From contig NWUY0300056066.1 in the NCBI GenBank assembly GCA_004151065.3, forward strand, positions 20,920-31,617: a stretch of 10,698 nucleotides of DNA, written 5' to 3'. Made by a program: the position numbers and the translations under genes. Shown here piece after piece: positions 1 to 8,279 of the stretch. The notes beneath the pieces are model-generated. The model had not been told where the DNA came from. It did no database searches and was given only the letters and a program-made list of their open reading frames with translations. The DNA is from Larix sibirica (taxonomy: Eukaryota > Streptophyta > Pinopsida > Pinales > Pinaceae). The first letter of the stretch is position 1. Each line of letters begins with the position of its first letter.

Positions 1-392
1 AGGGTTCCTGGAGGACAAAAAGTGGTTCCGAATCCATAAATGGATAATGGAGGCCAAGGAGTGCTAATTCTCACAAGGTGGCAAAATATGGTGTAATAGT
101 GTCAAAGCAATCCGACTGATCGCTTCCCAAATTGTCACATACCAATTTTCCCATGTAATAAATGAAAAAGGAATTAAAAATAAAAGAGTTAAAATGGATC
201 AATTATTGTATTTGTGTGTTAAAGATAAGTTATGGAATAAGAACAAAATGCAAAAGGCTAAAAGTAATTAGTTAGGTTCTGGTTGTGTAATAACCAAAAG
301 TTATGATGTAAAAATAAAGGGGTGTTTATTTTGGTAACGTAACCCTTCATTCTTTATTTAATTGGAATTCAGACATTTGATAAAGGAGAAGA

Positions 393-525
393 AATTATCG
401 GGATAACTAATTATGAGAAAGTAATTATCGGGATAAGTAATTATCTCATCAAAAAGTATTATTAGAAAGTAATTATCGGGATAAGTAATTATGGGAAAGT
501 AATTATTGGGATAAGTAATTATCGG
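393..525. repeat. Short tandem array, about 30-base unit
   Basis: The core aattatcgggataa starts at 393, 423 and 471, and again at 501 with one change (attattggg). Spacings are 30, 48 and 30 bases, so one interval carries about 18 extra bases (near 445-462). Each 30-base unit is itself two similar halves built on gtaattat followed by a g-rich step and a-rich tail (about 16 plus 14 bases). It encodes nothing plausible: the minus-strand frame through it is just the repeated peptide ITYPDNYF. Likely a local minisatellite or the remains of a repeat-rich small transposon. Confidence 0.8.
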
Positions 526-611
526 AGAAGATGAAAGCATGGCTAGGGCTACCTATCAAAGATAAGTACTATAATTTCTCAATCTGAATAATATAATAAG
601 TATAAATAAAA

Positions 612-659
612 AATGGATAAATTGTTAGTAAATATTTTACAAGAGTTTACTTATCCATT
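612..659. repeat. 9-base inverted repeat in left flank
   Basis: AATGGATAA at 612-620 pairs perfectly with TTATCCATT at 651-659 across a 30-base AT-rich loop. Stems of this length are common by chance in AT-rich DNA, and no function is inferred. Confidence 0.35.
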
Positions 660-1444
660 AAAGAGATTTTCATAGTGAAGTGTGATAGTAAACCATAGTG
701 AATCTCCATGTCAATGTAAAGTTCTACATGTACATGTTATCGTTATATTTTCCATTTATGTATTTTCTCGTGTAAACTTGTAATGCATGCTAGTAGCCAT
801 AATATATATAGGCATTTCCAATCAATATGTAAAAATAAAAAAATAAGGATACTTTAACTTGTGGAGAAGTTACTTTGTAAGGATTTACAAAGGAGTAAAA
901 TCTCTTACTAATATTATAGTTTATTTGTTGTTGGTTATGTGATAAAAAGTATATATAGCAAGTTGACAAAGATAAAAAAAAAATGTATGCCATGGAGATA
1001 ATTTACATAGATATTAAGATGTAGATGATACTAATTCCCTCGTTTAATTAGATAAGATTTGAGAATATTTAGTGGAGTGAGTTTATTTTACTATATTTAG
1101 TATAATCCTACATGTTTTATTTAAAGTGAAGGAACACCACAAATAAATATGATTATTTAAGGGAACATAGTTGTAATATACGATTTCCACATTGAATTAG
1201 TTCTATAATTGAAATGGATGATTAAACAAACTAAGAGAGACAAGTTATGGGTAAGATTTCACAACTACCTTAAAACATTGTGATTGGAGTGTGTCATGTT
1301 AGATCTTGTTTGTGTTAGAAAGTGATAAATGATAACTTTGAATGGGTGAATAATGGGTTTAGTATTACTGGTTTATTGACTCATGGTTGTGGGTAACCCA
1401 TGGTATTTGCTAATGGTTTTAGCCTATGATGATGGCATGATGCT

Positions 1445-1462
1445 TAAGAATTACATGTAAAT
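1445..1462. repeat. Left target-site duplication of the LINE
   Basis: The 18 bases taagaattacatgtaaat are identical to 9734-9751. This copy lies directly outside the T-run that is the LINE's A-tail on the minus strand, which is where the 3' TSD of a minus-oriented LINE should be. Together the two copies define the insertion as 1463-9733. Bases further out (a catgatgc-like stretch) show weak additional similarity to 9710-9733, so the original duplication may have been somewhat longer. Confidence 0.9.
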
Positions 1463-1465
1463 ATA

Positions 1466-1510
1466 TTTTTTTTTACAACAACGGGTAACGAGCTTTTATA
1501 TTAAAAAAAA
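1466..1510 (-). other. LINE 3' terminus and A-tail
   Basis: Nine T's at 1466-1474 read as the A-tail on the minus strand and abut the TSD after a short tat. Immediately upstream in sense direction lies the terminal motif GCTCGTTACCCGTTGTTGT, preceded by AATATAAAA and an A/T-rich run. This is the part of the RNA where the element's reverse transcriptase would start. The tail is short, as in many old insertions. Confidence 0.8.
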
Positions 1511-1538
1511 GATGAGAATACATAAAGGATGGGAAGAT

Positions 1539-2693
1539 TGGTCCAAAATTTGGAGAGTTGTCAAGACAAGCTCATCACAATTCAGTCTTTGCATGTCATA
1601 CATAACCCCTATTCTGCCATAGTTGAAGATTTTTAAAAACTGCCCTAGGAGAAAACTACAAACGTAATACATATTAAGAGGAGAAACAATGGAATAGCCA
1701 TAACAAAAAGTTCTGAAAAAAAAGGATGATCAGACAGAGAAAATATCATTTGACATGATGCTAGAGGAAATTCTTCTCCTTGCTCCCAGCTGCAGCACCA
1801 ATGTTACATATTCAATGCCAAGGAGGAAAAAGGGGTTGTTCCTATTGTTGGTCCTGATGCAGTCGACCTTGGCTTCAACAATCTTGAGACAGCTATGAAG
1901 GGACTCAAACTTTCTAGCCATCATGTCAAAATATTCCTTCATCTTGCTACTACTGCTCCAAACTTAAGAGTTCGAGATATGAACAAATGTAGAGAGGTGA
2001 GAAATGGATTTTTTCAAGTCAGAGTGCTCACCTTTGAGCCAACGAACTTGGGATTCCAATTCCTAGACATGCGAAAGGACCTCAGAGGACGGACTGTCTA
2101 TCCCTTTAGGGGACTCCAAATTAATGAGACCACAGTTGTCACTAGCGGTGTTCATCCAATTCTTGCCACTGTCCATCTCACTAGAGTTACCACGAACCTG
2201 ATGCGTAGAGCCTCCATGGTTCTAACCCAAACCCACATCGAGAAGAGTCTAATTCCTGCCACTGCCTAGCTCGTGACCACAAACAACCTGCTGCATTGAA
2301 CCCCTGTTACTCAGACCCTGCCCCACGTCGAGAGGAGCCCAGATTTTGCCATTGCTTGACTCATCAGTTTTGGAATGCTCACGACAGGCATGCTTCGCTA
2401 GACCACCATGAGAGACTTGCTGCTCGAAACCACCATTACTCTTCCCTTGAACCATATCAAGAGCAGACAAGTAACGTTTCATGCCGACTACCCCCGAATG
2501 AACCTGGATATTCTTTCTGCATCATCGACAATGCAGCGCAGGGAGACACAGACCAGCACTGCCATCCTCCATGTTTGACCTACCAACCCGACAATCTGCG
2601 TAGAAAGAGACTTGCTGAATACCCGGAGCATCACCCTTGATTGTGTTATAAGTTGTGGATTCCTCGGAGCCTGTTCTCATTGAATTCCCGCAT
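1539..2693 (-). repeat. 3'-region duplication, copy 1 (element-distal)
   Basis: It aligns without gaps to 2695-3849 at a constant offset of 1156. From 1551 to 2384 I find no difference from 2707-3540 (834 bases). From 2385 to 2693 I count 35 differences from 3541-3849 (about 11%; 26 transitions, 9 transversions). At the outer edge, 1539-1550 matches 2695-2706 with three mismatches. It contains a 5'-truncated copy of the third coding-like frame plus 3' noncoding sequence, and it runs on into the true LINE 3' end. Confidence 0.95.
1730..2680 (-). pseudogene. ORF3-like frame, duplicate copy (decayed)
   Basis: This is the same frame as at 2886-3836, starting at the equivalent ATG (2680-2678) and ending at the equivalent stop (1732-1730). 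It keeps the frame with no indels relative to its partner but adds a TGA at 2524-2522, where the partner has CGC. In the divergent 103 codons (2385-2693) I count 19 amino-acid differences among 35 base changes, close to what neutral drift gives. Residues such as GNSMR, GSEES, GIQQVSF, RKNIQVHSG and MKRYLS are shared. Downstream of 2384 it is identical to its partner. Function unknown. Confidence 0.55.
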
Positions 2694-2694
2694 N
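2694..2694. other. Single ambiguous base at the repeat junction
   Basis: The only N in the window falls exactly between the end of copy 1 (gaattcccgcat, to 2693) and the start of copy 2 (tgatcc, from 2695). That position suggests a contig or read join rather than a random miscall. See the finding on the mosaic duplication. Confidence 0.9.
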
Positions 2695-2885
2695 TGATCC
2701 AAAAAATGGAGAGTTGTCAAGACAAGCTCATCACAATTCAGTCTTTGCATGTCATACATAACCCCTATTCTGCCATAGTTGAAGATTTTTAAAAACTGCC
2801 CTAGGAGAAAACTACAAACGTAATACATATTAAGAGGAGAAACAATGGAATAGCCATAACAAAAAGTTCTGAAAAAAAAGGATGA

Positions 2886-3836
2886 TCAGACAGAGAAAAT
2901 ATCATTTGACATGATGCTAGAGGAAATTCTTCTCCTTGCTCCCAGCTGCAGCACCAATGTTACATATTCAATGCCAAGGAGGAAAAAGGGGTTGTTCCTA
3001 TTGTTGGTCCTGATGCAGTCGACCTTGGCTTCAACAATCTTGAGACAGCTATGAAGGGACTCAAACTTTCTAGCCATCATGTCAAAATATTCCTTCATCT
3101 TGCTACTACTGCTCCAAACTTAAGAGTTCGAGATATGAACAAATGTAGAGAGGTGAGAAATGGATTTTTTCAAGTCAGAGTGCTCACCTTTGAGCCAACG
3201 AACTTGGGATTCCAATTCCTAGACATGCGAAAGGACCTCAGAGGACGGACTGTCTATCCCTTTAGGGGACTCCAAATTAATGAGACCACAGTTGTCACTA
3301 GCGGTGTTCATCCAATTCTTGCCACTGTCCATCTCACTAGAGTTACCACGAACCTGATGCGTAGAGCCTCCATGGTTCTAACCCAAACCCACATCGAGAA
3401 GAGTCTAATTCCTGCCACTGCCTAGCTCGTGACCACAAACAACCTGCTGCATTGAACCCCTGTTACTCAGACCCTGCCCCACGTCGAGAGGAGCCCAGAT
3501 TTTGCCATTGCTTGACTCATCAGTTTTGGAATGCTCACGATAGGCATGCTTCGCTAGACCACCATGAGAGACTTGCTGCTCGAAACCACCATTACTCTTC
3601 CCTTGAACCATATCAAGAGTAGATAGGTATCGTTTCATGCCAACTCCCCCAGAATGAACCTGGATATTCTTTCTGCAGCGTCGACACTGCAGCACAGGGA
3701 GACACAGACCAACGCCTCCATCCTCCATGTTAATCCTACCAACCCGGTAATCCGCGCAGAAAGAGACTTGCTGAATACCCAAAGCGTCACTCTCGAGCAT
3801 GTTATAAGCTATGGATTCCTCAGAGCCTATTCTCAT
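2886..3836 (-). pseudogene. ORF3-like third coding frame of the LINE, unknown function
   Basis: Downstream of ORF2 one frame can be followed for about 316 codons through four stops: TAG at 3407-3405, 3380-3378 and 3221-3219, and TAA at 3122-3120. It closes at 2888-2886. I do not recognise a family. Visible in order: a Cys-containing N-part (LPVLQCRRCRKN), then three related repeats built on LD-(M/V)-x-x-G...Q-V (3623-3312), a Ser/Gly/Asn-rich linker, then two heptad-like helical stretches (ELESQVRWLKGEHSDLKK and MKEYFDMMARKFESL...KIVEAKV). The frame is open further upstream to 4070, overlapping the ORF2 end in another frame, but that extension looks non-coding. I chose the ATG at 3836-3834 because coding-like residues begin near there. 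It could be an accessory LINE protein, a captured host gene fragment, or a chance frame in a long 3' UTR. The repeats and the TAG-type stops argue for former coding. Confidence 0.5.
3312..3623 (-). repeat. Three degenerate internal repeats in the ORF3-like frame
   Basis: Repeat 1 (3623-3495) is 43 codons, repeat 2 (3494-3405) is 30 and repeat 3 (3404-3312) is 31. They share LD(M/V)-x-(Q/L)G, then N-x-G, then QQV or HQV, then a Ser/Gly/Lys tail ending in W: NGKIW, SGRN-stop, SGKNW. The alignment implies that the TAG at 3407-3405 was TGG (Trp). At DNA level the plus strand shows cacatcgagaagag and cacgtcgagaggag 90 bases apart. The same block recurs at 2467-2156 in the other copy. Confidence 0.6.
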
Positions 3837-3849
3837 TGAATTCCCGCAT

Positions 3850-4035
3850 GCGAGACAGGTGGAGTCAGCCAGGAGAGGTCGCCATTTGAGCTGAGAGGAC
3901 GCGTGAAGAGATCGAGGGGATCCCAAAAATATATTGCAATTAACCACCTTCAAAAAATATTTGAGACCAAATATAGAAGGGTGCTTCGAAAGCGAGGTCA
4001 TGAGTATCAAGGACAAACAAGGAGAGGGGGGAGGG
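3850..4035 (-). other. Spacer between ORF2 stop and duplicated block
   Basis: This is unduplicated sequence joining ORF2 to the 3' region, so it marks copy 2 as the element-linked copy. One minus frame is open across it (from 4070), with composition such as PNPPPSP and SLILMTSL that does not look conserved. I see no domain. It is probably the start of the 3' UTR, or a poorly preserved N-terminus of the ORF3-like frame. Confidence 0.5.
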
Positions 4036-4783
4036 TTAGGGAACACAATTGTTGACAAGGTGTTGTCCATTGTTGATCACTAAACCACAGTCTAAGCCAA
4101 CGCTTATGTTGGCCATGGTGTCAGCTTTCTGGTTGTTGAGCCTCAAAATGTGAAAAAAGGAGATAGAGTTAAATTTCTTGGCAATGTAGATGAGGTTATG
4201 TTGGAGCTTGGAGACAGGTTTTTGATGATTTTTGGCTAAAGCCCTGGCTTCCCTAATTACCAGCATTGAATCTCCAATGGCCACGAGATCCTTAACCTCT
4301 TCATTACTTGCGACATCCATACGTTTGATTAGTGAGATCCATTCTGCATCGTTGTTTGTCCTCCTGTCGATTCCCCAGGCAAAGTCTTTCACCTTGTTTC
4401 CTTCGGACTCCAAAAGGACTCCCCCCGCACATACCAACCCAGGGTTTCCTTTCAAGGCACCATCAAAAAAAAGAATGTGAGTGCTAAGAGACTTCATCCA
4501 TAGTTGGAGTTCCTTTGGTTCCATTCTGATGTGCCAGTTTTGGGGCTTACGAATTTTGGAAGTGGGAGGCAAAGGGGAGAAATGGGGGGGGATCAAGAGG
4601 TCAGCCACCCAATTTTTCTCTTCCATATTTAAGGGTTCTTTGCAAAGGTTTTTCATACTTCTCAAGGAGAGGGAATCAATCCAGAGTGCTTTAGCAGAAG
4701 ATAGGACTTTACCTGGGGTGGCCCTGATATATTCAAAAGTTTCTTTGTTCCTGGCAGTCCATAGTTTCCAATAGATAAATTTT
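4036..4783 (-). pseudogene. ORF2 C-terminal RNase H segment
   Basis: The domain would remove the RNA strand of the RNA:DNA hybrid. The frame reads KFIYWKLWTARNKETFEYI, then LSLRSMKNLCKE and on to the RNase H fold: FFDGALKGNPG (first Asp), NNDAEWISL (Glu), AIGDSMLVI (second Asp) and RLNNQKADTMAN (last Asp). The four acidic positions expected of this RVT_3-type RNase H are all present, and the stretch is open to the TAA at 4038-4036. An RNase H at the ORF2 C-terminus is a feature of many plant L1 elements and is absent from mammalian L1. It is cut off from the rest of ORF2 by the frameshift near 4785. Confidence 0.92.
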
Positions 4784-6085
4784 GTAAAGCGACCCAGGCT
4801 CTTTGTAAATACGACTTTCTAGACAGTGAATTTTGATAGTAAAGATGCCAGTTTGCAAAGAGATTGTTCCAATTGGTGGGAAGGATAAGTTTTGGTTGAA
4901 TATCTTGGTAGGCTCGGTGCCAAACCTTTTAGGTAAAACTACATTCCAGAAAAAGGTGATCGATCATTTCCTTAGCTTCCTTGCAGAGAATGCATCTAGC
5001 TGGACCTTCAATCCCCATTCTCCTGAGGTTCTCCACTGTGAGAGTCTTTCTGTGAGCAAGAGACCAATTGAATACATTGACATTTGGAATCCCATCCCTG
5101 TCCCAAACTCTGTTCCACTTGTTGTCTTTGCTGGGTCGATTGTTGAGGGCGTCCAAGTAGCCATAGCCCTCCTTTACTGAGTATGAGCCCGCTTTTCCCC
5201 AGCCACGCTTGTCTCTCATAGATTGATGGATGGGAAGAGCACCATGAAACAGGGAGAGAAGAGAACTATAATCATGAAGAAGGTGTTCCGGGATATCAAG
5301 ATTGAGCCAACCCGTCCATCTTCCTTGGTTGGACCAAGAGGACAAATCGAAAAGAGAGTGAGTGTTAGCTCGCTCCATCCAGCATATCAAGTCACGGAAT
5401 TCATGTAGAGAGTTTGCAAGAGCGTTTGAGAAAAATTTTTCCTTCCAAATTTGGATTTTCTTACCGTTTCCTGGGATCCAGAAAAGATTGCTTTGGAAGA
5501 TAAAAGCTGCACATTTGCAAAGATTCCAAATAGAAGTCCCCCTTTTATCCTTATCAATATTTTCCACACATCGGCTTCTACTTCCGGACATATATTTTTT
5601 ATAGAATATTTCCTTCCACCATGCTTTCTTCCCAGAAATGATCCTCCAAAGAATTTTGGCGTCGAGGAAAAGGTTCATAATCGAAGGATCTTTGATCCCC
5701 ACCCCACCATATGATTTGGGTCTACACACTGTATCTCAATTTATCAAATGAAATTTTTTAGAATGGTTAGATCTCCCTCCCTGCCATAAGAATTTTTTGA
5801 GCTCTTTGGTAATATCCATCATCACTATTTTGGGGGCGAGAGAGATGGATCAAGCATAGAGAGGGTAGGTGGAAAGACTGGAGTTAATAAGGATCATTTT
5901 TCCAGCGGGATTTAACCATCTAGAGCCCTAGGAGCTGATTTTATTTTTTATTTTGACAATCAGCCCTTGCCAATCTGCAACTCTTTTTCTACCCTTTAAG
6001 ATAGGAATTTCGAGGTTATTAAAGGAGTTCCAGTCTCTGATTCCTTCAAAACCTAGAATTCTTGCAATTCTTGCAAGAGCCCCGG
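4784..6085 (-). pseudogene. ORF2 RT-connection and zf-RVT segment
   Basis: After a frameshift near 6085 the frame reads RIARILGFEGIRDW, then passes TAG (5930-5928), TGA (5852-5850) and TGA (5738-5736), and then runs open for 266 codons from CRPKSYGGVGIKDPS. Two of the stops fall where Trp is expected (SS-stop-GSRW, LIN-stop-DTVCRPK). Near its end it carries the zf-RVT-type pattern IPNVNVFNWSLAHRK, then CILC and HLFLEC, which is usual between RT and RNase H in plant LINEs. A TAA follows at 4931-4929 (after CSFT) and the frame goes on through VWHRAYQDIQPKL to a frameshift near 4785. Confidence 0.87.
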
Positions 6086-6964
6086 GGTGCAATTCGAGCA
6101 GTAGATTTTAGACTTTTACGAGTTGACTTTGCCATCAGAGACCTTGAGGAAGGTGGTGAGGACTTGGTTGAATCTATCAGCAATAATAGTGGAGGCTCCT
6201 CCGAGTAAAATGGTATCATCAGCAAACTGGGAATGGTTAACTGGTTTGACTCCTATGACCATTTTTATTCCTTTTAATTCTCCCGAGGCTTGTAGGATGT
6301 GAAGTTTCCTACTCATAGATTCGGAAACTAAGAGATAAAAAAAAGGAGACAAAGGGAAGCCTTGGCGCAGACCTCTAGTATCCAGGAAGAAATCAGTTGG
6401 TCTTCCATTGACTAAGGGGGAAATCCAAGGGCTATTGATGCATGCTTTAACCCATCGCACAAACCTAAGCCAAACTTAATCATGATTGTGAAGAGAAAGT
6501 TATGATTTACTCTATCAAAGGCATTTTCCATATCGAGCTTGATGGCCATACATGCTGGAGTGGATTGCTTCTTGCACAATGATGATGTTGTCCAGCATTT
6601 GATGACCAACAATGAAGCCCCCTTGAGATTCTGAGATGAGCTTCCCCATAATTTTTTTCATTCTGGTAGCAAGTATCTTGGAGAGGACTTTGTAGGAGGT
6701 ATTGCAAAGAGACATCGGTCTGAAGCAACCAATAGAGCAAGGAGTTTTCTCTTTTGGTATTAAGGGAAGAAAGGAGGAGTTGGTGGCCCCTCCTATTTTT
6801 CCCTTCTTTCTGGTCCAGTTGAGCATATGCTTTAAATCTTCTTTAATTATCTCCCAGGAGGCCCAGTAAAAGTTGATGGTGAACCCGTCAAGGCCAGGAG
6901 CCTTGCCGGCTTGAAGAGACTAGATGGCATTCACAATTTCATGCTCAAGGATCGGTTTGGAGAG
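6086..6964 (-). pseudogene. ORF2 reverse transcriptase segment
   Basis: This is the core polymerase domain. In order: AGKAPGLDGFTINFYW (after a TAG at 6922-6920), LIPKEKTPCSIGCFRPMSLC, KVLSKILATRMKK, SQGGFIVGHQMLDNIIIVQE, then motif A KLDMENAFDRVNH, then NGRPTDFF, RGLRQGFPLSPFFYLL, and the catalytic FADD (6226-6215) followed by KVNS-stop. Catalytic Asp residues of motif A and FADD are present. Two frameshifts (near 6560 and 6460) split the domain into three frames, with a small deletion just before motif A. RQGFPLSP has Phe where RQGCPLSP is usual, and GHQ stands where GRQ is common. Confidence 0.93.
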
Positions 6965-7499
6965 CTATCTGTTAGCATTGTCTAATACAAGGTTTGGGAT
7001 GCCTATTAAAAGATCTGCTTGAGCTTCAGTGTCAGTTTCCCCACTATCCATGAAAAGCTCCCTAAAGTGATTAAAGGCATGAAGTTTTAAATCCTCTTGA
7101 CCGCTTATCGTGTCTTTGTTATGGTTCTTCAACTCCCTTATAGCATTCTGACTATGTCGAGCCTTAGCCTGATTATGAAAATATTTTATATTGTTGTCTC
7201 CTCCCTTAAGCCATAACTGTCTAGATTTAATTCTCCATATTTCCTCTTCCTGCTTGGCCGCACTGAGGATTTCTATATCTAAAGCTTTTTCCTGGCTTAA
7301 AGAGGAAAGTGTCACCTCCTCCGTCTCCATTCTTTGGTGAAGAGTGACAAGCTTAGCTTGAAGGCTGAGTTTAGATTGGAAGGGGTTTTTGAAGGAGGTT
7401 TTGGCCCAGCGCTTGAGCACAGTTTTGACAACTCTGAGTTTGGATTCCCAAATGAAGCTGGGGGATCCATAAAAGCTTGAGACCCAGGCTTGGTTGATA
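6965..7499 (-). pseudogene. ORF2 linker between endonuclease and RT
   Basis: After the frameshift near 7500 the homologous frame resumes with SFYGSPSFIWESKLR and continues through WAKTSFKNP, a charged helical stretch and RQLWLKGGDNNIKYFHN. The WLKxGDxNxxYFH signature is typical of the region just before RT in plant L1 ORF2 proteins. It ends at a TAG (6967-6965) where a Gln codon is likely. The role is structural: it connects the nicking and copying domains. Confidence 0.85.
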
Positions 7500-7502
7500 G
7501 GT

Positions 7503-8277
7503 CATAAAAATCAGGTTCCTGAAGCCAAAGAGGGTTAAAGCGGAAGGGAATTGGCCCAAGGTTTTCAAGATGGGAGAGGGAGAGGGCGATAGGATTATGA
7601 TCAGAGGAGGCACAGGGAATGGTGAAGGAGAAAGCTGATAGATCAGATAAAAAGAAGGAGGAGCTTACCAGGAATCGATCCAGTCTAGCCACAATATGCC
7701 CTATTCCGCATCTCTTGTTGTTCCAGGTATATTTTGCATTTTTTAGTGGAATATCCATAAGATCCAAATCAACAAGAAGGTCCTCAATATTTTCACCAAA
7801 GGGGTCATGAACAATGTTGCCTCCACGCTTCTCCTGTTGGGATTTGGTGACATTAAAATATCCAACGATAATGAGGTTTTTCCCCAGCATGTTATCCTTA
7901 AGTTTGCTAAGATCTTCCCAGAACTTGATCTTGTCCCTATAATGAGTGGGACCATAAACATTGTAGATAAAAAGAGGATTGTTGTTGTCTTTTGATTTTA
8001 TTTCAGTTACCAGCCAGTGGCTATTCTCATTTAAAGATAGAAGTGAAAAATTTGGGGAGATCAAAGTGGCAATTCCCCTAGATACCCCGCGAGCACTAAG
8101 GGATTTTCCATGGCTATATTTCCAGAGGGAGCGTGAGAGGGCCATAACCTCTATGTCCTCCATTTTAGTCTCTTGGAGTAGCATGAGATCAGGATTTTCA
8201 CATTTAATCATATTCTTGATTGCTTCTACTTTGTTTTGCCCACCAAGACCCCCGCAGTTCCAAGAGACTGCTAACAT
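7503..8277 (-). pseudogene. ORF2 APE-type endonuclease segment
   Basis: The N-terminal domain is of the exonuclease-endonuclease-phosphatase fold and would nick target DNA to expose a primer. Visible motifs in order: SWNCGGLG (residues 5-12), LLQETKM (34-40), NVYGPTHYRDK, then GYFNVT where the family has GDFN, LDRFLVS and SDHNPIAL. The Asp of GDFN is a catalytic residue; here its codon is TAT (7860-7858), so Tyr replaces it and activity is expected to be lost. The frame is otherwise open from the ATG through FRFNPLWLQEPDFYDL, after which a one-base deletion near 7500 moves the true frame to the 7420-6965 stretch. Confidence 0.92.
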
Positions 8278-8279
8278 TA
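8275..8279 (-). promoter_or_regulatory. TAATG stop-start overlap between ORF1 and ORF2
   Basis: The ORF1 frame that ends RAEPFSAKK stops at TAA (8279-8277), and the ORF2 ATG (8277-8275) shares its last A. Such an overlap places a terminating ribosome on the next start codon and is known to support ORF2 translation by termination-reinitiation in the insect LINE SART1. Use of the same mechanism here is inference. The fit of both the ORF1 end and the endonuclease start to this point supports its being ancestral. Confidence 0.7.

Larger units (their letters stand above)
1..1444. other. AT-rich left flank, no gene seen
   Basis: This stretch is strongly AT-rich and differs in composition from the LINE beside it. 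The longest frames here are 60 to 70 codons of low-complexity Tyr/Phe/Ile-rich translation, which is what AT-rich DNA gives by chance. I see no recognisable domain, tRNA or rRNA. The only internal structures I can point to are the tandem array at 393-525 and a 9-base inverted repeat at 612-659. It is best read as intergenic host DNA that received the insertion; it may contain older elements that I cannot recognise. Confidence 0.7.
2695..3849 (-). repeat. 3'-region duplication, copy 2 (ORF2-proximal)
   Basis: This is the partner of 1539-2693. At its right edge it continues without a break into gcgagacagg and on to the ORF2 stop at 4036, so this copy is the one physically linked to the body of the element. 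At its left edge it stops at the N, and its last 12 bases (tgatccaaaaaa) differ at three positions from the copy that leads to the A-tail. In sense order: ORF2, copy 2, N, copy 1, A-tail. Confidence 0.95.
4036..8277 (-). pseudogene. LINE ORF2 polyprotein (EN-RT-zf-RNase H), broken
   Basis: This is the replication protein of the element: an endonuclease nicks the target, and reverse transcriptase copies the RNA from the nick. The ATG at 8277-8275 overlaps the ORF1 stop and opens with the endonuclease motif SWNCGG, so the start is well placed. The terminal TAA is at 4038-4036. The span is 4242 bases (about 1,413 codons), close to a complete plant L1 ORF2 with RNase H. Following homology across frames I place frameshifts near 7500, 6560 (with a few missing codons), 6460, 6085 and 4785. 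In-frame stops are TAG at 6967, 6922 and 5930; TAA at 6118 and 4931; TGA at 5852 and 5738. The domain segments are listed separately. No full-length product is possible. Confidence 0.93.

Noticed and set aside
318-345. ggggtgtttattttgg resembling a PIF/Harbinger or Tourist-type terminal inverted repeat
   Set aside because: I could not find the inverted partner or a TWA duplication within the left flank.
358-540. Minus-strand frame with repeated ITYPDNYF peptide
   Set aside because: It is just the translation of the AT-rich tandem array.
598-612. TATAAATA-like promoter box in the left flank
   Set aside because: Such strings are expected by chance in DNA this AT-rich, and no gene follows.
1895-2269. 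Plus-strand frame of 124 codons, repeated identically at 3051-3425
   Set aside because: It is antisense to the ORF3-like frame. Its perfect repetition only reflects the DNA duplication, and it has no recognisable domain.
2296-2640. Plus-strand frame of 114 codons
   Set aside because: The equivalent plus-strand frame is not kept in the partner copy after about 35 substitutions, and it is antisense to the better-supported minus frame.
3837-4070. Upstream extension of the ORF3-like frame overlapping the end of ORF2
   Set aside because: It is open but its residues show no repeat, domain or pattern like the downstream part, so the ATG at 3836 was preferred.
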